Shown: positions 8,206 through 17,232 of the stretch, in pieces
How the letters are laid out: each line of letters begins with the position of its first letter
How positions within the stretch are numbered: position 1 is the first letter of the stretch
From: Iamia majanohamensis
GTDB taxonomy: Bacteria; Actinomycetota; Acidimicrobiia; Acidimicrobiales; Iamiaceae
Length of the DNA: 64,000 nt
Assembly (NCBI RefSeq): GCF_028532485.1
Contig: NZ_CP116942.1
Span: 1,550,001-1,614,000, forward strand
Reading direction: 5' to 3'
Translations under genes and position numbers: made by a program
The notes under the pieces: model-generated
Told to the model about the DNA's origin: nothing
The model's input: the letters and a program-made list of their open reading frames with translations, nothing else
The model's database searches: none

Positions 8206-9741
8206 TCAGGGGCGGATCCCGTAGGCGTAGGCCCCGGCCGACCGACGGCTGGTGTCGCTGTCGTTGTTGAGGGCCGCGCCCAGGACCCGGGCGCCGGCGA
8301 GGGACAGCTCGGTGCCGGCCTCGGCCACCTGGGCGGTGCCCGCCTGGGCCTGGGACACGACCATGAGGGTGGCATCCAGGGCCGGCGCCAGCACGAGGAC
8401 GTCGGCCACGGCCAGCACCGGGGGGGTGTCGACGATGACGTGGTCGAAGCCGTGGCCCAGCTCGAGGATGGCCCGGGCGGTGGTGTCCGAGCCGAGGAGG
8501 TCGGTGGGGGTCTCCACCTCCGAGCCCCGCGTGACGACGGTGAGGTCGCCGACCCGGTGCTCGACGTCGTCGATGGTGGCCCGACCCAGCAGCAGGTCGG
8601 AGAGGCCGGGGGCGGCGGGGAGGTCGAACATCTCCTCCACGCCGGCCCGGCGGAGGTCGGCGCCGATGAGGATGACCCGGCGCCCGCCCTGGGCCAGCGC
8701 CACGGCCAGGTTGGCGGCCACGGTGGTCTTGCCCTCGTCGGCGACCGAGCTGGTGATGGCCAGGGTGCGCACCCCGTCGGCCTGGCCCGCGAGCAGCACC
8801 GAGGTGCGGAGGCGGCGGAACGCATCGGCCTCGGTGCCGGCCGGGGCGTGGACGGTGACCAGCCCGGTGCTGGGGTGGCGGAACCGCTCCGGGAACACGG
8901 GGATCGTGCCGAGGGTGCTGACCCCGAGCGTGCGCTCGAGGTCCGCCGCGCCCCGCACCCGCGTGTCGAGGCGGTCGAGCACGAAGGCCGCGCCCAGCCC
9001 GAGGAGGAGCCCGGCGGCCAGCGCCGCCGCGAGGGTGCGGGCCAGGCCCCGGGGCTGGGGGCCCTGGGGGAGGCGGGCCGGGGTGATGATGGTGCCCCCG
9101 TCGACGAGGGTGGCCTCCACCTCGGTCAGCTCGGTGGTGAGGTCGCTCAGGGTGGAGCGGGCGCTGTCGATGGCGTCCTGGGCCTCGGCCTCCTCGGTGC
9201 TGCCGGCCTCGGCGGCGTCGCGCAGCTCGACCTGGGCGGCGATGTTCTCCTCGGTCGCGTCGATGCGCTCCTGGTAGGTGGCGGCGCGCTCGTCGACCGT
9301 GGCCTGCTGCTCCTCCTGCTTCTGGGCCACGTAGGCCTCGGCGAAGGCCTGGGCCCCGGCCTGGGCCGCCTCGGGGTCCGACGCGGTGAAGGAGATGCTC
9401 AGGATCCGGGCCTCCGACGGGGACTCGGCGACGACGTGGCCGAGGAGGTCCCGGGTGTCCTGGTCGCCGGGCAGCTCCTCGGCGGCGCGGGCCGCGACCA
9501 GCTCGGACTGGACCACCTGCAGCTCGGTCTGGACGTCGGCGATGGCCTCGGCGGGGGTCTGGGTCTGGGCCGGGTCCGGCAGGGCGACCTGGGCCGTGGA
9601 CCGGTAGACGTCGGGGCGGGTCAGGCCGTAGGCCGCCCCCAGCAGCAGGCAGACGGCGACGACGGCCCCCACCACCAGGGCCCGCCGTCGCACGACGCCC
9701 AGGTAGTCACCGAGCTCGACCGAGCCTGGATCAGTGGCCAT
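8206..9741 (-). CDS. Wzz/BY-kinase: polysaccharide chain-length determinant with tyrosine-kinase ATPase domain
   Basis: The 511-aa protein combines a Wzz domain (transmembrane segments near residues 22-42 and 235-255, with a long coiled coil between them in the periplasm-equivalent) and a cytosolic CpsD/CapB-like ATPase. The ATPase has Walker A (SSVADEGKTT) and Walker B (HVIVDTPPV). Walker A' reads VILIGADLRR, where the family consensus is IDxDLR, so its first Asp is Gly. There is no C-terminal tyrosine cluster; only two tyrosines occur, in the last eight residues. It should regulate chain length with the neighbouring ligase and flippase. It begins 48 bases after the flippase stop. Confidence 0.87.
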   Translation of the reverse strand: MATDPGSVELGDYLGVVRRRALVVGAVVAVCLLLGAAYGLTRPDVYRSTAQVALPDPAQTQTPAEAIADVQTELQVVQSELVAARAAEELPGDQDTRDLLGHVVAESPSEARILSISFTASDPEAAQAGAQAFAEAYVAQKQEEQQATVDERAATYQERIDATEENIAAQVELRDAAEAGSTEEAEAQDAIDSARSTLSDLTTELTEVEATLVDGGTIITPARLPQGPQPRGLARTLAAALAAGLLLGLGAAFVLDRLDTRVRGAADLERTLGVSTLGTIPVFPERFRHPSTGLVTVHAPAGTEADAFRRLRTSVLLAGQADGVRTLAITSSVADEGKTTVAANLAVALAQGGRRVILIGADLRRAGVEEMFDLPAAPGLSDLLLGRATIDDVEHRVGDLTVVTRGSEVETPTDLLGSDTTARAILELGHGFDHVIVDTPPVLAVADVLVLAPALDATLMVVSQAQAGTAQVAEAGTELSLAGARVLGAALNNDSDTSRRSAGAYAYGIRP

Positions 9742-9789
9742 GGCGCTGTCCCCTGTCGTGTCGGTGGAGGTGGTCGGTCGGTCGGCGGG

Positions 9790-11376
9790 TCACGAGGCGG
9801 CCCTCCGTAGGACGTCGGCAACTCCCATGCGATCTGGAGCCTGGCGCACCCCGACCACGAGGAGGACGCCCCCGAGGGCCACCCCGACGAGGAGGCCGGC
9901 CATGGTCGCGCCCAGGGCGATCCGGGACAGGACCAGCACCACCCCGACCCCCGTGGTGAGGGCGAGGGCCCGGAGGCTGCGGGCGCCGAGGGGCTGCACC
10001 CGCAGCAGCAGCCACATCTGGATCGCCGGCAGGCCGTTGGCCACGGCGAGGCTGAGCGTCCAGGCCAGGGCCGCCCCCTGGATCCCCAGGTGGGGGATCA
10101 GGAGCAGGTTGGCGCCGATGTTGGTGGCCAGGGCCACACCGGTGTTGACCAGGCTGAGGCGGCTGCGCCCGGCCATGAGCAGCAGCATGTCGATCGGTCC
10201 GGCCGCGCTGGCGAGGAGGAAGCCCACGCCGGTGATGGCGATGACCGAGGCCCCGTCGCCGAAGCCCGACCCGAAGGCGGTGACGAGGTAGGGGGCGAAC
10301 ACCATCGCCGTCAGGTAGGCGGGCCAGGCCAGCAGCACCAGCCAGGCGGTGGCGGCCTGGAAGAGGCGGCGCGCGTCGTCGGGGCCGCCGCGGGCGAGCA
10401 CCGAGGCGATCTGGGGACCGAAGGCCAGGGCGACGGCGTTGCCCGCGAAGTTCCCCACGATGAGCCACCGGGTGGCGGCCGTGTACACCCCGACGGCCTC
10501 GGTGGACTCCAGGGCCCCGAGCAGCAGGGCGTCGACCCAGAGGATGGTGAGGGCGAAGACGCCGGCGAAGGAGCGGGGCAGGGCGAAGGCCCAGAAGCGG
10601 TGGCGCAGGTCGGCCCGGCCGATCGCCGCGGGCCGGTCGGCCCGGTCGCGGACGGCCCGCTCCGCCCGGCGCACGAGGACGGCGGTCCAGAGGGAGATGG
10701 GGACGAGCGCCACCGCGAACGGGCCCGCCCAGGTGAGCCCGACGGCGGTCACGCCGCCGCCGGCGGCCAGCACGACGAGCATGAGGACGGGGAGGGCGAC
10801 GGACCGGCCCAGGCGCTCCACGGCCACGCTCGGGACCATGGTGCCGAACCCCCGCGAGCCCCCCTCGATGGCCTGGTAGGCGGCGGCGACGGGCACGAAG
10901 GGACCCAGGACCCGGAGGTAGGTGGCCAGCTGGTCGGCGGGGGCCCCGGCCCCCTCCCCGCCGGAGGAGAGCAGGCGCCCGAGCGGCTCGGCCAGGACCA
11001 CCATGGCCACGCCCACCGCGGTGGAGAGGACGAGCACGGGGACGAGGGCGACCCGGTAGAGGTGGCGCACCTCGGCGCCCCGGCCCCGGGTGAGGAAGCG
11101 GCTGGTGAAGCGGACCAGCGCCAGGTCGGTGCCGGCCATCGACGAGCGCGCCGCGATGTTGAACACCGCGATGGCGGTGAGGAAGGCACCGGCACCCACC
11201 TCCCCGAGCTGGCGGGTGACCACGACGATGAGGGCGAAGTTGGCCACCCCGTACACCGCGAACCCCGCCAGGTTGACCAGGCTGGAGCGGCCCAGGGTGC
11301 GCCCGTCGTCGGTCTGGTCCCCGTCGTCGGCGTCGCCGGGCCGCGGGGGAGGGGCGTCGTCGGCCACGTCGGTCAC
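9790..11376 (-). CDS. Oligosaccharide flippase (Wzx, MATE/MOP superfamily)
   Basis: This 528-aa multi-spanning membrane protein has about 12-14 transmembrane segments and the N-terminal SSLVNLAGFAVYGVANFALIVVV pattern of Wzx-type lipid-linked oligosaccharide flippases. It would move undecaprenyl-linked repeat units across the membrane for polymerisation. The first 35 residues are acidic and probably cytosolic. The GTG start overlaps the sulfotransferase stop (GTGA), which places it at the end of the eight-gene coupled chain. A much longer open frame upstream in the same phase is non-coding shadow of other genes. Confidence 0.88.
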   Translation of the reverse strand: MTDVADDAPPPRPGDADDGDQTDDGRTLGRSSLVNLAGFAVYGVANFALIVVVTRQLGEVGAGAFLTAIAVFNIAARSSMAGTDLALVRFTSRFLTRGRGAEVRHLYRVALVPVLVLSTAVGVAMVVLAEPLGRLLSSGGEGAGAPADQLATYLRVLGPFVPVAAAYQAIEGGSRGFGTMVPSVAVERLGRSVALPVLMLVVLAAGGGVTAVGLTWAGPFAVALVPISLWTAVLVRRAERAVRDRADRPAAIGRADLRHRFWAFALPRSFAGVFALTILWVDALLLGALESTEAVGVYTAATRWLIVGNFAGNAVALAFGPQIASVLARGGPDDARRLFQAATAWLVLLAWPAYLTAMVFAPYLVTAFGSGFGDGASVIAITGVGFLLASAAGPIDMLLLMAGRSRLSLVNTGVALATNIGANLLLIPHLGIQGAALAWTLSLAVANGLPAIQMWLLLRVQPLGARSLRALALTTGVGVVLVLSRIALGATMAGLLVGVALGGVLLVVGVRQAPDRMGVADVLRRAAS

Positions 11377-12269
11377 GGCGTGGTCGTCCACGGCGGCGGG
11401 GTGGGCAGCTCGGCGCGCAGCCAGGCGTCGGAGGCGGCGGTCGCCTCGCGGATGCGGGCCACCGCGTCGGCCGGGATGGCACCCTCGCTGCGGGGGTTCC
11501 ACCGGCCCGGGGTGACCTGGCGGCGGCTGATGCCCAGGAAGTCGTGCAGGCGGTCGAGGGTCGGGCCCGGGTCCTGCTCGAGGTCCTGGGTGTAGAGCAC
11601 GAGGACCCGCTCCCGGCCCACCGCGGCCCACAGGCGGCGGATCTGCTCGTCGTAGCGGCCCCGGGCCACGTAGGACTGGTGCTGGTGGGCCAGGTGCAGG
11701 CCGGGCCGGTGGGCGAGGACCGCCTCGGCGCCGGCGAGGCGCGCGGGCTCGGCGGCGAGGGCGGCGTCGAAGTCGGCCAGGGGCTCGAAGCCCCGGGCCC
11801 GCTCGTGGTGGAACTGGGACCACGCCCGGGTGACGGGGTCGCGGAGGATCATCACCAGGCGCACGTCGGGCAGGGCCTCGGCGATGCGGCCCGGCGCGTA
11901 GGGGTGGAAGCCGTAGTAGGGGGCGGCCTCGCCGACGATCGCCGGCTCGCCGGCCTCGGCCGCGGTCCGGGCCACGGCGGCGCGGAGGGGGAAGCCGGCG
12001 CGGTACCAGCCCTCGGGGCGCTGGGAGGCCACGTCGAACCAGTGCACCCCCTTGGTCAGGCGGGGGAAGCGCACCGCCGGGTGGTCGGCGAGCAGCCGGT
12101 ACAGGGTGGTGGTCCCCGAGCGCTGGGCGCCGACGATCAGGAAGTCGGGCTCGGCCCGCCACCGGGCCGTCGGCCGGGCGGCGGCCTGGGCCCCGTGGAG
12201 GGTGGCCAGGAAGAGGCGGTAGCGCACCATCTCCGGCAGCTGGGGGAGGTGGTCGCGGGCGGGGCTCAT
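11373..12269 (-). CDS. PAPS-dependent sulfotransferase (EPS cluster, copy 1)
   Basis: The 298-aa protein has the 5'-phosphosulfate loop VGAQRSGTTTLYRLL near residues 45-60, a HWFD segment after TKGVH, and the 3'-phosphate binding RDPVTRAWSQFHHE motif near 150, as in heparan/carbohydrate sulfotransferases (Sulfotransfer_1/3). It should transfer sulfate from PAPS to a sugar hydroxyl. Its ATG overlaps the upstream kinase-like gene's stop (ATGA) and its own stop overlaps the flippase start, so it is tightly tied to EPS synthesis. The acceptor sugar cannot be read from sequence. Confidence 0.85.
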   Translation of the reverse strand: MSPARDHLPQLPEMVRYRLFLATLHGAQAAARPTARWRAEPDFLIVGAQRSGTTTLYRLLADHPAVRFPRLTKGVHWFDVASQRPEGWYRAGFPLRAAVARTAAEAGEPAIVGEAAPYYGFHPYAPGRIAEALPDVRLVMILRDPVTRAWSQFHHERARGFEPLADFDAALAAEPARLAGAEAVLAHRPGLHLAHQHQSYVARGRYDEQIRRLWAAVGRERVLVLYTQDLEQDPGPTLDRLHDFLGISRRQVTPGRWNPRSEGAIPADAVARIREATAASDAWLRAELPTPPPWTTTP

Positions 12270-13414
12270 CGGGCGGGGTCCTTCCTGGCCGCGGCGTCGA
12301 GGGCGGCGGCCACGGGCTGGCCGGGCCCCAGGGGGCCGAGGCGGGCGTCGTCGGCGTAGCGCACCCGGAGGGTGGCCAGGTAGGCCTCCACCACGAGGTC
12401 CACGTCGTCGGGGTCGTGACCCAGCCCGACGAGGAGCGGGCCGACCCGCCGCCGGGCGGCGCGGACCGCCTCCTCGAGCGCCACGCCGTCGCGCAGCAGC
12501 GCGACCTGGAGCTCGTTGTGCACCGCGTCGAGGCCGAGGGGCACCGGGGCCTCGGACCGCTCCCAGTCCCACACGAGCAGGCGGTCCCCGTCCCAGGCCG
12601 CGTTCCACGGGGCCAGGTCGCCGTGCCACCGGCCGAAGGGCCAGGTGCGCCCGTCGAGGCGGGCCCCGAGGGCGTCGAGGCGGGCGGCCACCGCTCCGTC
12701 GGGGTCGACGCCCGCCGCGGCCCGGGCCCGCAGCGCCTCCCACCACGCACCGGTGGCGGGCGCCCGCGAGGCCGGCCCGGCCACCGCGGCCAGGGCGGCC
12801 ACGGTGAGGTCGAGGGGCCCGGTCGTCTCGACCAGGTCCATGTGGGCCAGCACCAGGAGCGGGTGCCCCTGCCAGGTGCCCGAGGCCAGGACCTCCGGGG
12901 TGGCGACCGGCGGGTCCGGTCGGCGGGCGAGGGCATCGGCCTCGTGGGCGACGAGGGCGTCGGTGTGGTCGTCGACGCCGAGCTTGGCCCAGGCGAGGGT
13001 GCGGCCGTCGGACGCCAGCACCTGGAGCACCGGCTTGCGGTTGGGGCGGGGGCCGCCGAGGGCGATGGCGACCTCGACCTCGTCGCGGCCCACGAGCGTG
13101 CCCAGGTGGCGGCGCAGGCCGGGCGCGCCGGGCGTCCCGTCGGCCACGGCGACGGCGCCGGGCAGGAGCCGGCCCGCACCCAGGCGCAGCGCTCCCCGCA
13201 CGGCCCACCGGGTGGCGGCCGCCCGCCGTCCCGTGCCGGGGCGGAGGTGGGCGCCGGCACCGGCTCGCCCGGCCGTGGGGACCAGGTACCGGGGCCGCGA
13301 GGGGGAGGGGAGGACCGCGTAGCGCCGGGTCGGCCCGGCGGGGCCGCCGTCGGGCGCGAGCAGCGCGGCCACCGCGTCGAGGGCGGTGGCGTCGGAGCGG
13401 AGGGCAGCGGTCAC
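12266..13414 (-). CDS. Aminoglycoside phosphotransferase/choline-kinase-like protein
   Basis: In this 382-aa protein the C-terminal half carries the APH-fold catalytic loop WHGDLAPWN and a downstream VWDWE metal-binding segment, so an active small-molecule or sugar kinase is plausible. The N-terminal half has an Ala/Arg-rich region and a possible N-lobe (VEVAIALGGPRPNRKPVLQV). It is sandwiched in the EPS cluster, with GTGA and ATGA overlaps on both sides. Inference: it phosphorylates a sugar or a polymer substituent rather than an antibiotic. APH-fold proteins of this kind recur in polysaccharide loci. Confidence 0.75.
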   Translation of the reverse strand: MTAALRSDATALDAVAALLAPDGGPAGPTRRYAVLPSPSRPRYLVPTAGRAGAGAHLRPGTGRRAAATRWAVRGALRLGAGRLLPGAVAVADGTPGAPGLRRHLGTLVGRDEVEVAIALGGPRPNRKPVLQVLASDGRTLAWAKLGVDDHTDALVAHEADALARRPDPPVATPEVLASGTWQGHPLLVLAHMDLVETTGPLDLTVAALAAVAGPASRAPATGAWWEALRARAAAGVDPDGAVAARLDALGARLDGRTWPFGRWHGDLAPWNAAWDGDRLLVWDWERSEAPVPLGLDAVHNELQVALLRDGVALEEAVRAARRRVGPLLVGLGHDPDDVDLVVEAYLATLRVRYADDARLGPLGPGQPVAAALDAAARKDPAR

Positions 13415-14778
13415 GTCGTCGCCCCGGCCGCGCCGCCTCGGTCGCCACCGGGCGCGGCGAGGGCTCGCTCGCGCTCGAGGCGCGCGGCGCGGACGCCGAG
13501 GGCGGCGGCGATGAACACGATGTGCAGGGAGGACGGGATCATGTCGTAGACGAGGATCTGCACCAGCCCCACGATGAGCGCCACGTGGCACCAGAACGTG
13601 ACCGGGGGGCCGGCGCGGGTCTCCCAGATGAGCCGCAGCCAGGCGGCCAGGAACACGCCGAGGCCGACGTAGCCGGTCGAGACCAGGACGGTCCACAGCA
13701 TCCCCTGGGTCCCGAGGTTGGGGTAGACGCGGTTGCCCGGGAACGGCACCGGGCCGCCCAGCCCGATGATGGGGCTCTCCAGGGTGGCGCCGAGCGACTC
13801 GACGTAGATGCGCTCGCGCCCGGCCGAGCTGTGGTCGTTCTCGGCCCGGCTCTCCACGATGCCCCGCACCGGGGTGAACACCACCACCAGCAGGCCCACG
13901 GTGAGCAGGGCCACGAGGGCCCGCCGGGCGGTGCGGCCCACGTCGCCGTGGCGGCCGGCGGCGTAGATCAGGGCGACGCCGAGGCTCAGCCACAGGCCCC
14001 GGTTGAGGGAGATGAAGACGGGGACGAGGGAGGCGGCGAGGAGGACGTAGGCGGTGGCCCGGCGTCGGACGTCGACGGACTGGAGCCACGACAGGAAGAA
14101 GAAGGGCAGCAGCAGGGCGTAGGCCGATCCCCAGTCGTTGGTGTACACGAAGGGGGCCTTGGGCCGGCCCAGCGGGTAGCCGAGGATGTCCTGCACCTGG
14201 GCGAAGCCCGGCGTGGTCAGCTCCTGGAAGAAGTCGTTGCCGGCCAGGGAGTCGGGCAGCAGGCGGGCGGTGAGGCTGGGCAGCTCGCCGGCGGGGAGCA
14301 GCACGCCCAGCCACCCCCCGACGACGACGACGACCCAGAAGCCGGCCAGGAGCCGGACCACGTAGGACGACGGGATCTCCTCCTCGTCGGCGGCCACGAT
14401 GGCCAGGAAGAACACGGTGCAGGAGGCGTAGCTGGCCAGCCGCCACAGGTAGGCGAACGGCAGGCCGCCCCCGTCGAGGGCGGTGACCGAGAGCACGACG
14501 AAGACGAGGTAGAGCAGCCAGAGGCCGAAGCCGAACGGGACCTGGATCGGGCGTCGGCGGGTGACGAGGCGGACGGCGAGGGGCGCGGCGAAGACGGGCC
14601 AGATGAGGGCACCGGCACCCAGCGCCCACCACAGCGGGAACCCGGCGATGCAGAGGGTGATCGGCCAGTGCGGCGGGAGCCGGCGGGCCCGGGGGGTCGC
14701 GGCGACGGCCGTCCCGGCGGTGCGCCGGGTCGGCAGCGGGGGGGCGGCGGGGCGGAGCCCGACCCGCGCCAGGGCCAT
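13411..14778 (-). CDS. O-antigen ligase/polymerase family membrane protein (Wzy/WaaL type)
   Basis: This 455-aa protein has roughly ten to twelve membrane segments. The large loop between residues about 210 and 260 contains the conserved FVYTNDWGSAYALLLPFF region, and a SAGRERIYVE loop follows at about 315. These are features of Wzy_C ligases and polymerases, which join undecaprenyl-linked repeat units. With the flippase, Wzz kinase and priming transferase it completes a Wzx/Wzy assembly route. The ATG overlaps the GT2 stop by one base (TGATG). Confidence 0.88.
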   Translation of the reverse strand: MALARVGLRPAAPPLPTRRTAGTAVAATPRARRLPPHWPITLCIAGFPLWWALGAGALIWPVFAAPLAVRLVTRRRPIQVPFGFGLWLLYLVFVVLSVTALDGGGLPFAYLWRLASYASCTVFFLAIVAADEEEIPSSYVVRLLAGFWVVVVVGGWLGVLLPAGELPSLTARLLPDSLAGNDFFQELTTPGFAQVQDILGYPLGRPKAPFVYTNDWGSAYALLLPFFFLSWLQSVDVRRRATAYVLLAASLVPVFISLNRGLWLSLGVALIYAAGRHGDVGRTARRALVALLTVGLLVVVFTPVRGIVESRAENDHSSAGRERIYVESLGATLESPIIGLGGPVPFPGNRVYPNLGTQGMLWTVLVSTGYVGLGVFLAAWLRLIWETRAGPPVTFWCHVALIVGLVQILVYDMIPSSLHIVFIAAALGVRAARLERERALAAPGGDRGGAAGATT

Positions 14779-15740
14779 CAGATCCCCCGGCCGCCGGCCT
14801 GCAGGACCCGCAGCACCCACTCGGAGCGGACGAGGCCGGACGCGACGAGCAGCGCCAGCCAGGCGCGGGGCTGGGTGCGGTCGTGGGCCAGGGCCCGGCG
14901 CGCGGTGGCGACCGCGGCCCGACGGTCGCCCATGGAGGCCAGGGCGAAGGCCTGCTGGCCCTCGATGCGGGCCAGGCCCGCCGGCACCGTGGCCAGCTCC
15001 GGGTGGGCGGCGACGAGGTGGTCGAGGGCGTCGACGATCGTCCGCCACCGCTCGGCGAAGAACGACGAGCGGTGCCAGAACACCTTAGCCAGCGGGAGGG
15101 TGACGGCCCCCACGTCGTGGCGGCGGGCGGCCCGGAGGAGCAGGTCGTAGTCCTCGGCGTAGCTGCCCGGGAGCTCCTCGTCCACCAGGCCGATGCCGTC
15201 GACGAGGGCGGCCCGGCGGAAGAGGTAGGTCGAGGGGTGGGCCTCGGACACCCGGGAGAGCAGCAGCTCGTCGTGGGTGATGCGGTCGCGGTCGAGGACC
15301 CGCACCGACACCTTCCCCTTGGCCTCGACGAGCACGCCCGCGGTGACCGCCTCCAGGCCCGGGTCCCGGGCGAGGAGGGCCACCTGGGCCTCCAGCTTGC
15401 CGGGCAGCCAGAGGTCGTCGTCGTCGCAGAAGGCCACCAGCTCCCCGGCGGCGGCCGTGATCCCGGTGTTGCGGGCGCCGGCCAGGCCGGGGACGCGGGC
15501 GTTGGCCAGGACCCGGACCCGCCGGGCGCCGCCGCCCGGGGCGGTCGCCTCCCGGGCCAGGTCGTGCTCGGGGGTGGACTGGTCGAAGACGGCCAGCACC
15601 TCGACGTCGCCCGGGTAGCGCTGGTCGAGCACTGAGGCCACGGCCCGGCGGAGCAGCTGCGGGCGGTCGCGCGTGGCGATCACCACCGACACCGGGGGTG
15701 CGGCGGGAGGGGCGTCGGGCGGGGGTGCCGGGGTGGCCAT
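14778..15740 (-). CDS. Family 2 glycosyltransferase (EPS cluster)
   Basis: The 320-aa cytosolic protein has a GT-A fold start (VSVVIATRDRPQLLRRAVASV), the LAGARNTGI substrate segment and the metal-binding CDDDDLW motif near residue 105. An AEDYDLLLR segment follows at the usual catalytic-base position. No membrane helix is visible; the C-terminal 90 residues look like a helical, TPR-like extension. It would add a sugar to the growing lipid-linked unit. It is coupled at both ends by TGATG overlaps. Confidence 0.9.
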   Translation of the reverse strand: MATPAPPPDAPPAAPPVSVVIATRDRPQLLRRAVASVLDQRYPGDVEVLAVFDQSTPEHDLAREATAPGGGARRVRVLANARVPGLAGARNTGITAAAGELVAFCDDDDLWLPGKLEAQVALLARDPGLEAVTAGVLVEAKGKVSVRVLDRDRITHDELLLSRVSEAHPSTYLFRRAALVDGIGLVDEELPGSYAEDYDLLLRAARRHDVGAVTLPLAKVFWHRSSFFAERWRTIVDALDHLVAAHPELATVPAGLARIEGQQAFALASMGDRRAAVATARRALAHDRTQPRAWLALLVASGLVRSEWVLRVLQAGGRGI

Positions 15741-16705
15741 CAGGTGTCCATCGGCCGCACCCGGCGTCGGGTGTAGCCGTAGGCGAGCAGGAGGGGGGCG
15801 GTCAGGGCGGTGACCAGGCGGCGGTCGGCCGCGGGGAGGTGGTCGCGCCAGGCGTCGTCGGGCCGCAGCGGGATGGTGCCGGAGCGGAACCGCATGGGGT
15901 TGCCGGCCACCGAGTGGCTGGGCCCGAGGCGGGCGCCGTCGGGACCGAGGAAGGAGTCCCAGCCCGGCTCCAGGGCCAGCCCGGTGGGGGCCAGCACCCG
16001 GGCCAGGGACCCCGCCGGGTCGGCCAGGAGGTCCTCGTAGCGGAGGCGGAGGACGGGGGTGCCGGCCACCGGCAGGGCGGCGAGGGCGAGGTTGAAGGCG
16101 TCCCACCACGCCGCCGAGGACGCGGGGGAGTAGCGCGGCATCTCGGCCCCGGCCCCCACCTCCGGCCGGGCCACCTCCTTGGTCCAGGAGTAGGCCACGC
16201 CCCTGCTGTCGCGCACGATCTGCACGACCCGCAGGTCGACGGCGCGGAGGTGGCGCAGGGCGAAGGCGGTGGATGCGTGCTTGGACGAGTCCACGAGGAC
16301 GCCCACGCCGGCCTCGGCGGCGGCCGCGAGGTACAGGCGCTCCAGGCGGTCGACGTGGTCGGCCAGGTCGCGCCGGAAGGCGCCCCCGGCGGGGACGGCC
16401 AGGCGGGGGAGGTGGCGGTTGCGGTCGACCCGCCCCTGGAGGCGCTGCCACGAGGGCCCGTCGACCTCGTCCCAGCCGCCGAAGGCGCGGTCGCCGACGG
16501 CGGACCAGAAGGGGCACCGGTCGAGGGGCTCGCCGCAGGCGCAGGTCTCCCCCTCCACCAGGCCGCGGGTGGGCAGGTGCACCACCTCGCCCAGCGGGGC
16601 GACGCCGGGCACGGCGCCGAGCAGGCGCTCCAGGAGGGTGCTGCCGCTGCGACCCGACCCGCCCAGGTAGACGACCGTGGGTCGGTCGGGGCTCGGGGTG
16701 GTCAC
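15740..16705 (-). CDS. PAPS-dependent sulfotransferase (EPS cluster, copy 2)
   Basis: In this 321-aa protein GGSGRSGSTLLERLL at about residues 15-29 is the 5'-phosphosulfate loop, and the IVRDSRGVAYSW region near 150 supplies the 3'-phosphate site. A CACGEPLDRCPFW segment early on suggests a metal or disulfide site typical of this subgroup. It differs clearly from the first sulfotransferase of the cluster, so it is probably not a recent duplicate and may sulfate a different position or sugar. GTGA and TGATG overlaps tie it to the neighbouring glycosyltransferases. Confidence 0.87.
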   Translation of the reverse strand: MTTPSPDRPTVVYLGGSGRSGSTLLERLLGAVPGVAPLGEVVHLPTRGLVEGETCACGEPLDRCPFWSAVGDRAFGGWDEVDGPSWQRLQGRVDRNRHLPRLAVPAGGAFRRDLADHVDRLERLYLAAAAEAGVGVLVDSSKHASTAFALRHLRAVDLRVVQIVRDSRGVAYSWTKEVARPEVGAGAEMPRYSPASSAAWWDAFNLALAALPVAGTPVLRLRYEDLLADPAGSLARVLAPTGLALEPGWDSFLGPDGARLGPSHSVAGNPMRFRSGTIPLRPDDAWRDHLPAADRRLVTALTAPLLLAYGYTRRRVRPMDT

Positions 16706-17232
16706 CGGGCCAGCACCCCGTCGATGAGGTCGCCCAGCAGCGTGACCGCGGCGGGAGGGGCGCCGTCGGCCCGCTCGACCGCGTAGGCGCCGGGGTCGGC
16801 CACGGCTGCGTCGAGGTGGCGGTGCAGGGCGTCCTCGTCCTCGACGCACAGGGCCTGGCCCCGGGCCGCCATCCACCGCCCGAAGGTCACCTGGTGGTCG
16901 TCGACGACCTCGCCCTGCGCCGCCAGGCGGGGGACGACGACCGGCAGCCGTCCGGCGGCGCGGGCGTCGAGCACGGTGCCGGGGCCGGCGTGGCCGACCA
17001 CGACGCGGGCCCGGGCCATGAGCCCCGGGATCACCGCCGGGTCGAGCACGGCGTGGCCCTCGGCGTGGGTCGGTGGGGGCGCGGTGCCGTGCTGGACGAC
17101 GCAGGTGCGGTCGGGGTGGGCGCCGGCCCAGGCGTCGACCCACGCCACCAGGCGGGCGAAGGGGTGGTGGTCGGTGCCCAGGGTGACCACCACGTCGACC
17201 GGCTCGTCGCCGGTGAGGGCGGAGGGGCTCAC
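16702..17232 (-). CDS. Alg13/PssE-like catalytic subunit of a split glycosyltransferase
   Basis: The 176-aa protein matches the C-terminal half of MurG-type GT-B enzymes: VDVVVTLGTDHHPFARLV at the start and VVGHAGPGTVLDA with PVVVPR near residues 75-100, which bind the nucleotide sugar. It lacks a membrane anchor and should act with the adjacent Alg14-like partner, as PssE does with PssD. The GTG overlaps that partner's stop (TGTGAG), which favours equal amounts of the two subunits. Confidence 0.85.
   Translation of the reverse strand: MSPSALTGDEPVDVVVTLGTDHHPFARLVAWVDAWAGAHPDRTCVVQHGTAPPPTHAEGHAVLDPAVIPGLMARARVVVGHAGPGTVLDARAAGRLPVVVPRLAAQGEVVDDHQVTFGRWMAARGQALCVEDEDALHRHLDAAVADPGAYAVERADGAPPAAVTLLGDLIDGVLAR

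Noticed and set aside
8206-9741. Reading the SSVADEGKTT loop as a broken Walker A
   Set aside because: The position of GKT and the spacing agree with BY-kinases; only the Pro and Gly before the loop differ. The altered Walker A' is the real anomaly.
11377-13260. Upstream in-phase extension of the flippase frame through the sulfotransferase and kinase-like genes
   Set aside because: High-GC frames stay open by chance; the overlapped genes have clear catalytic motifs in their own frame and GTGA junctions define each start.
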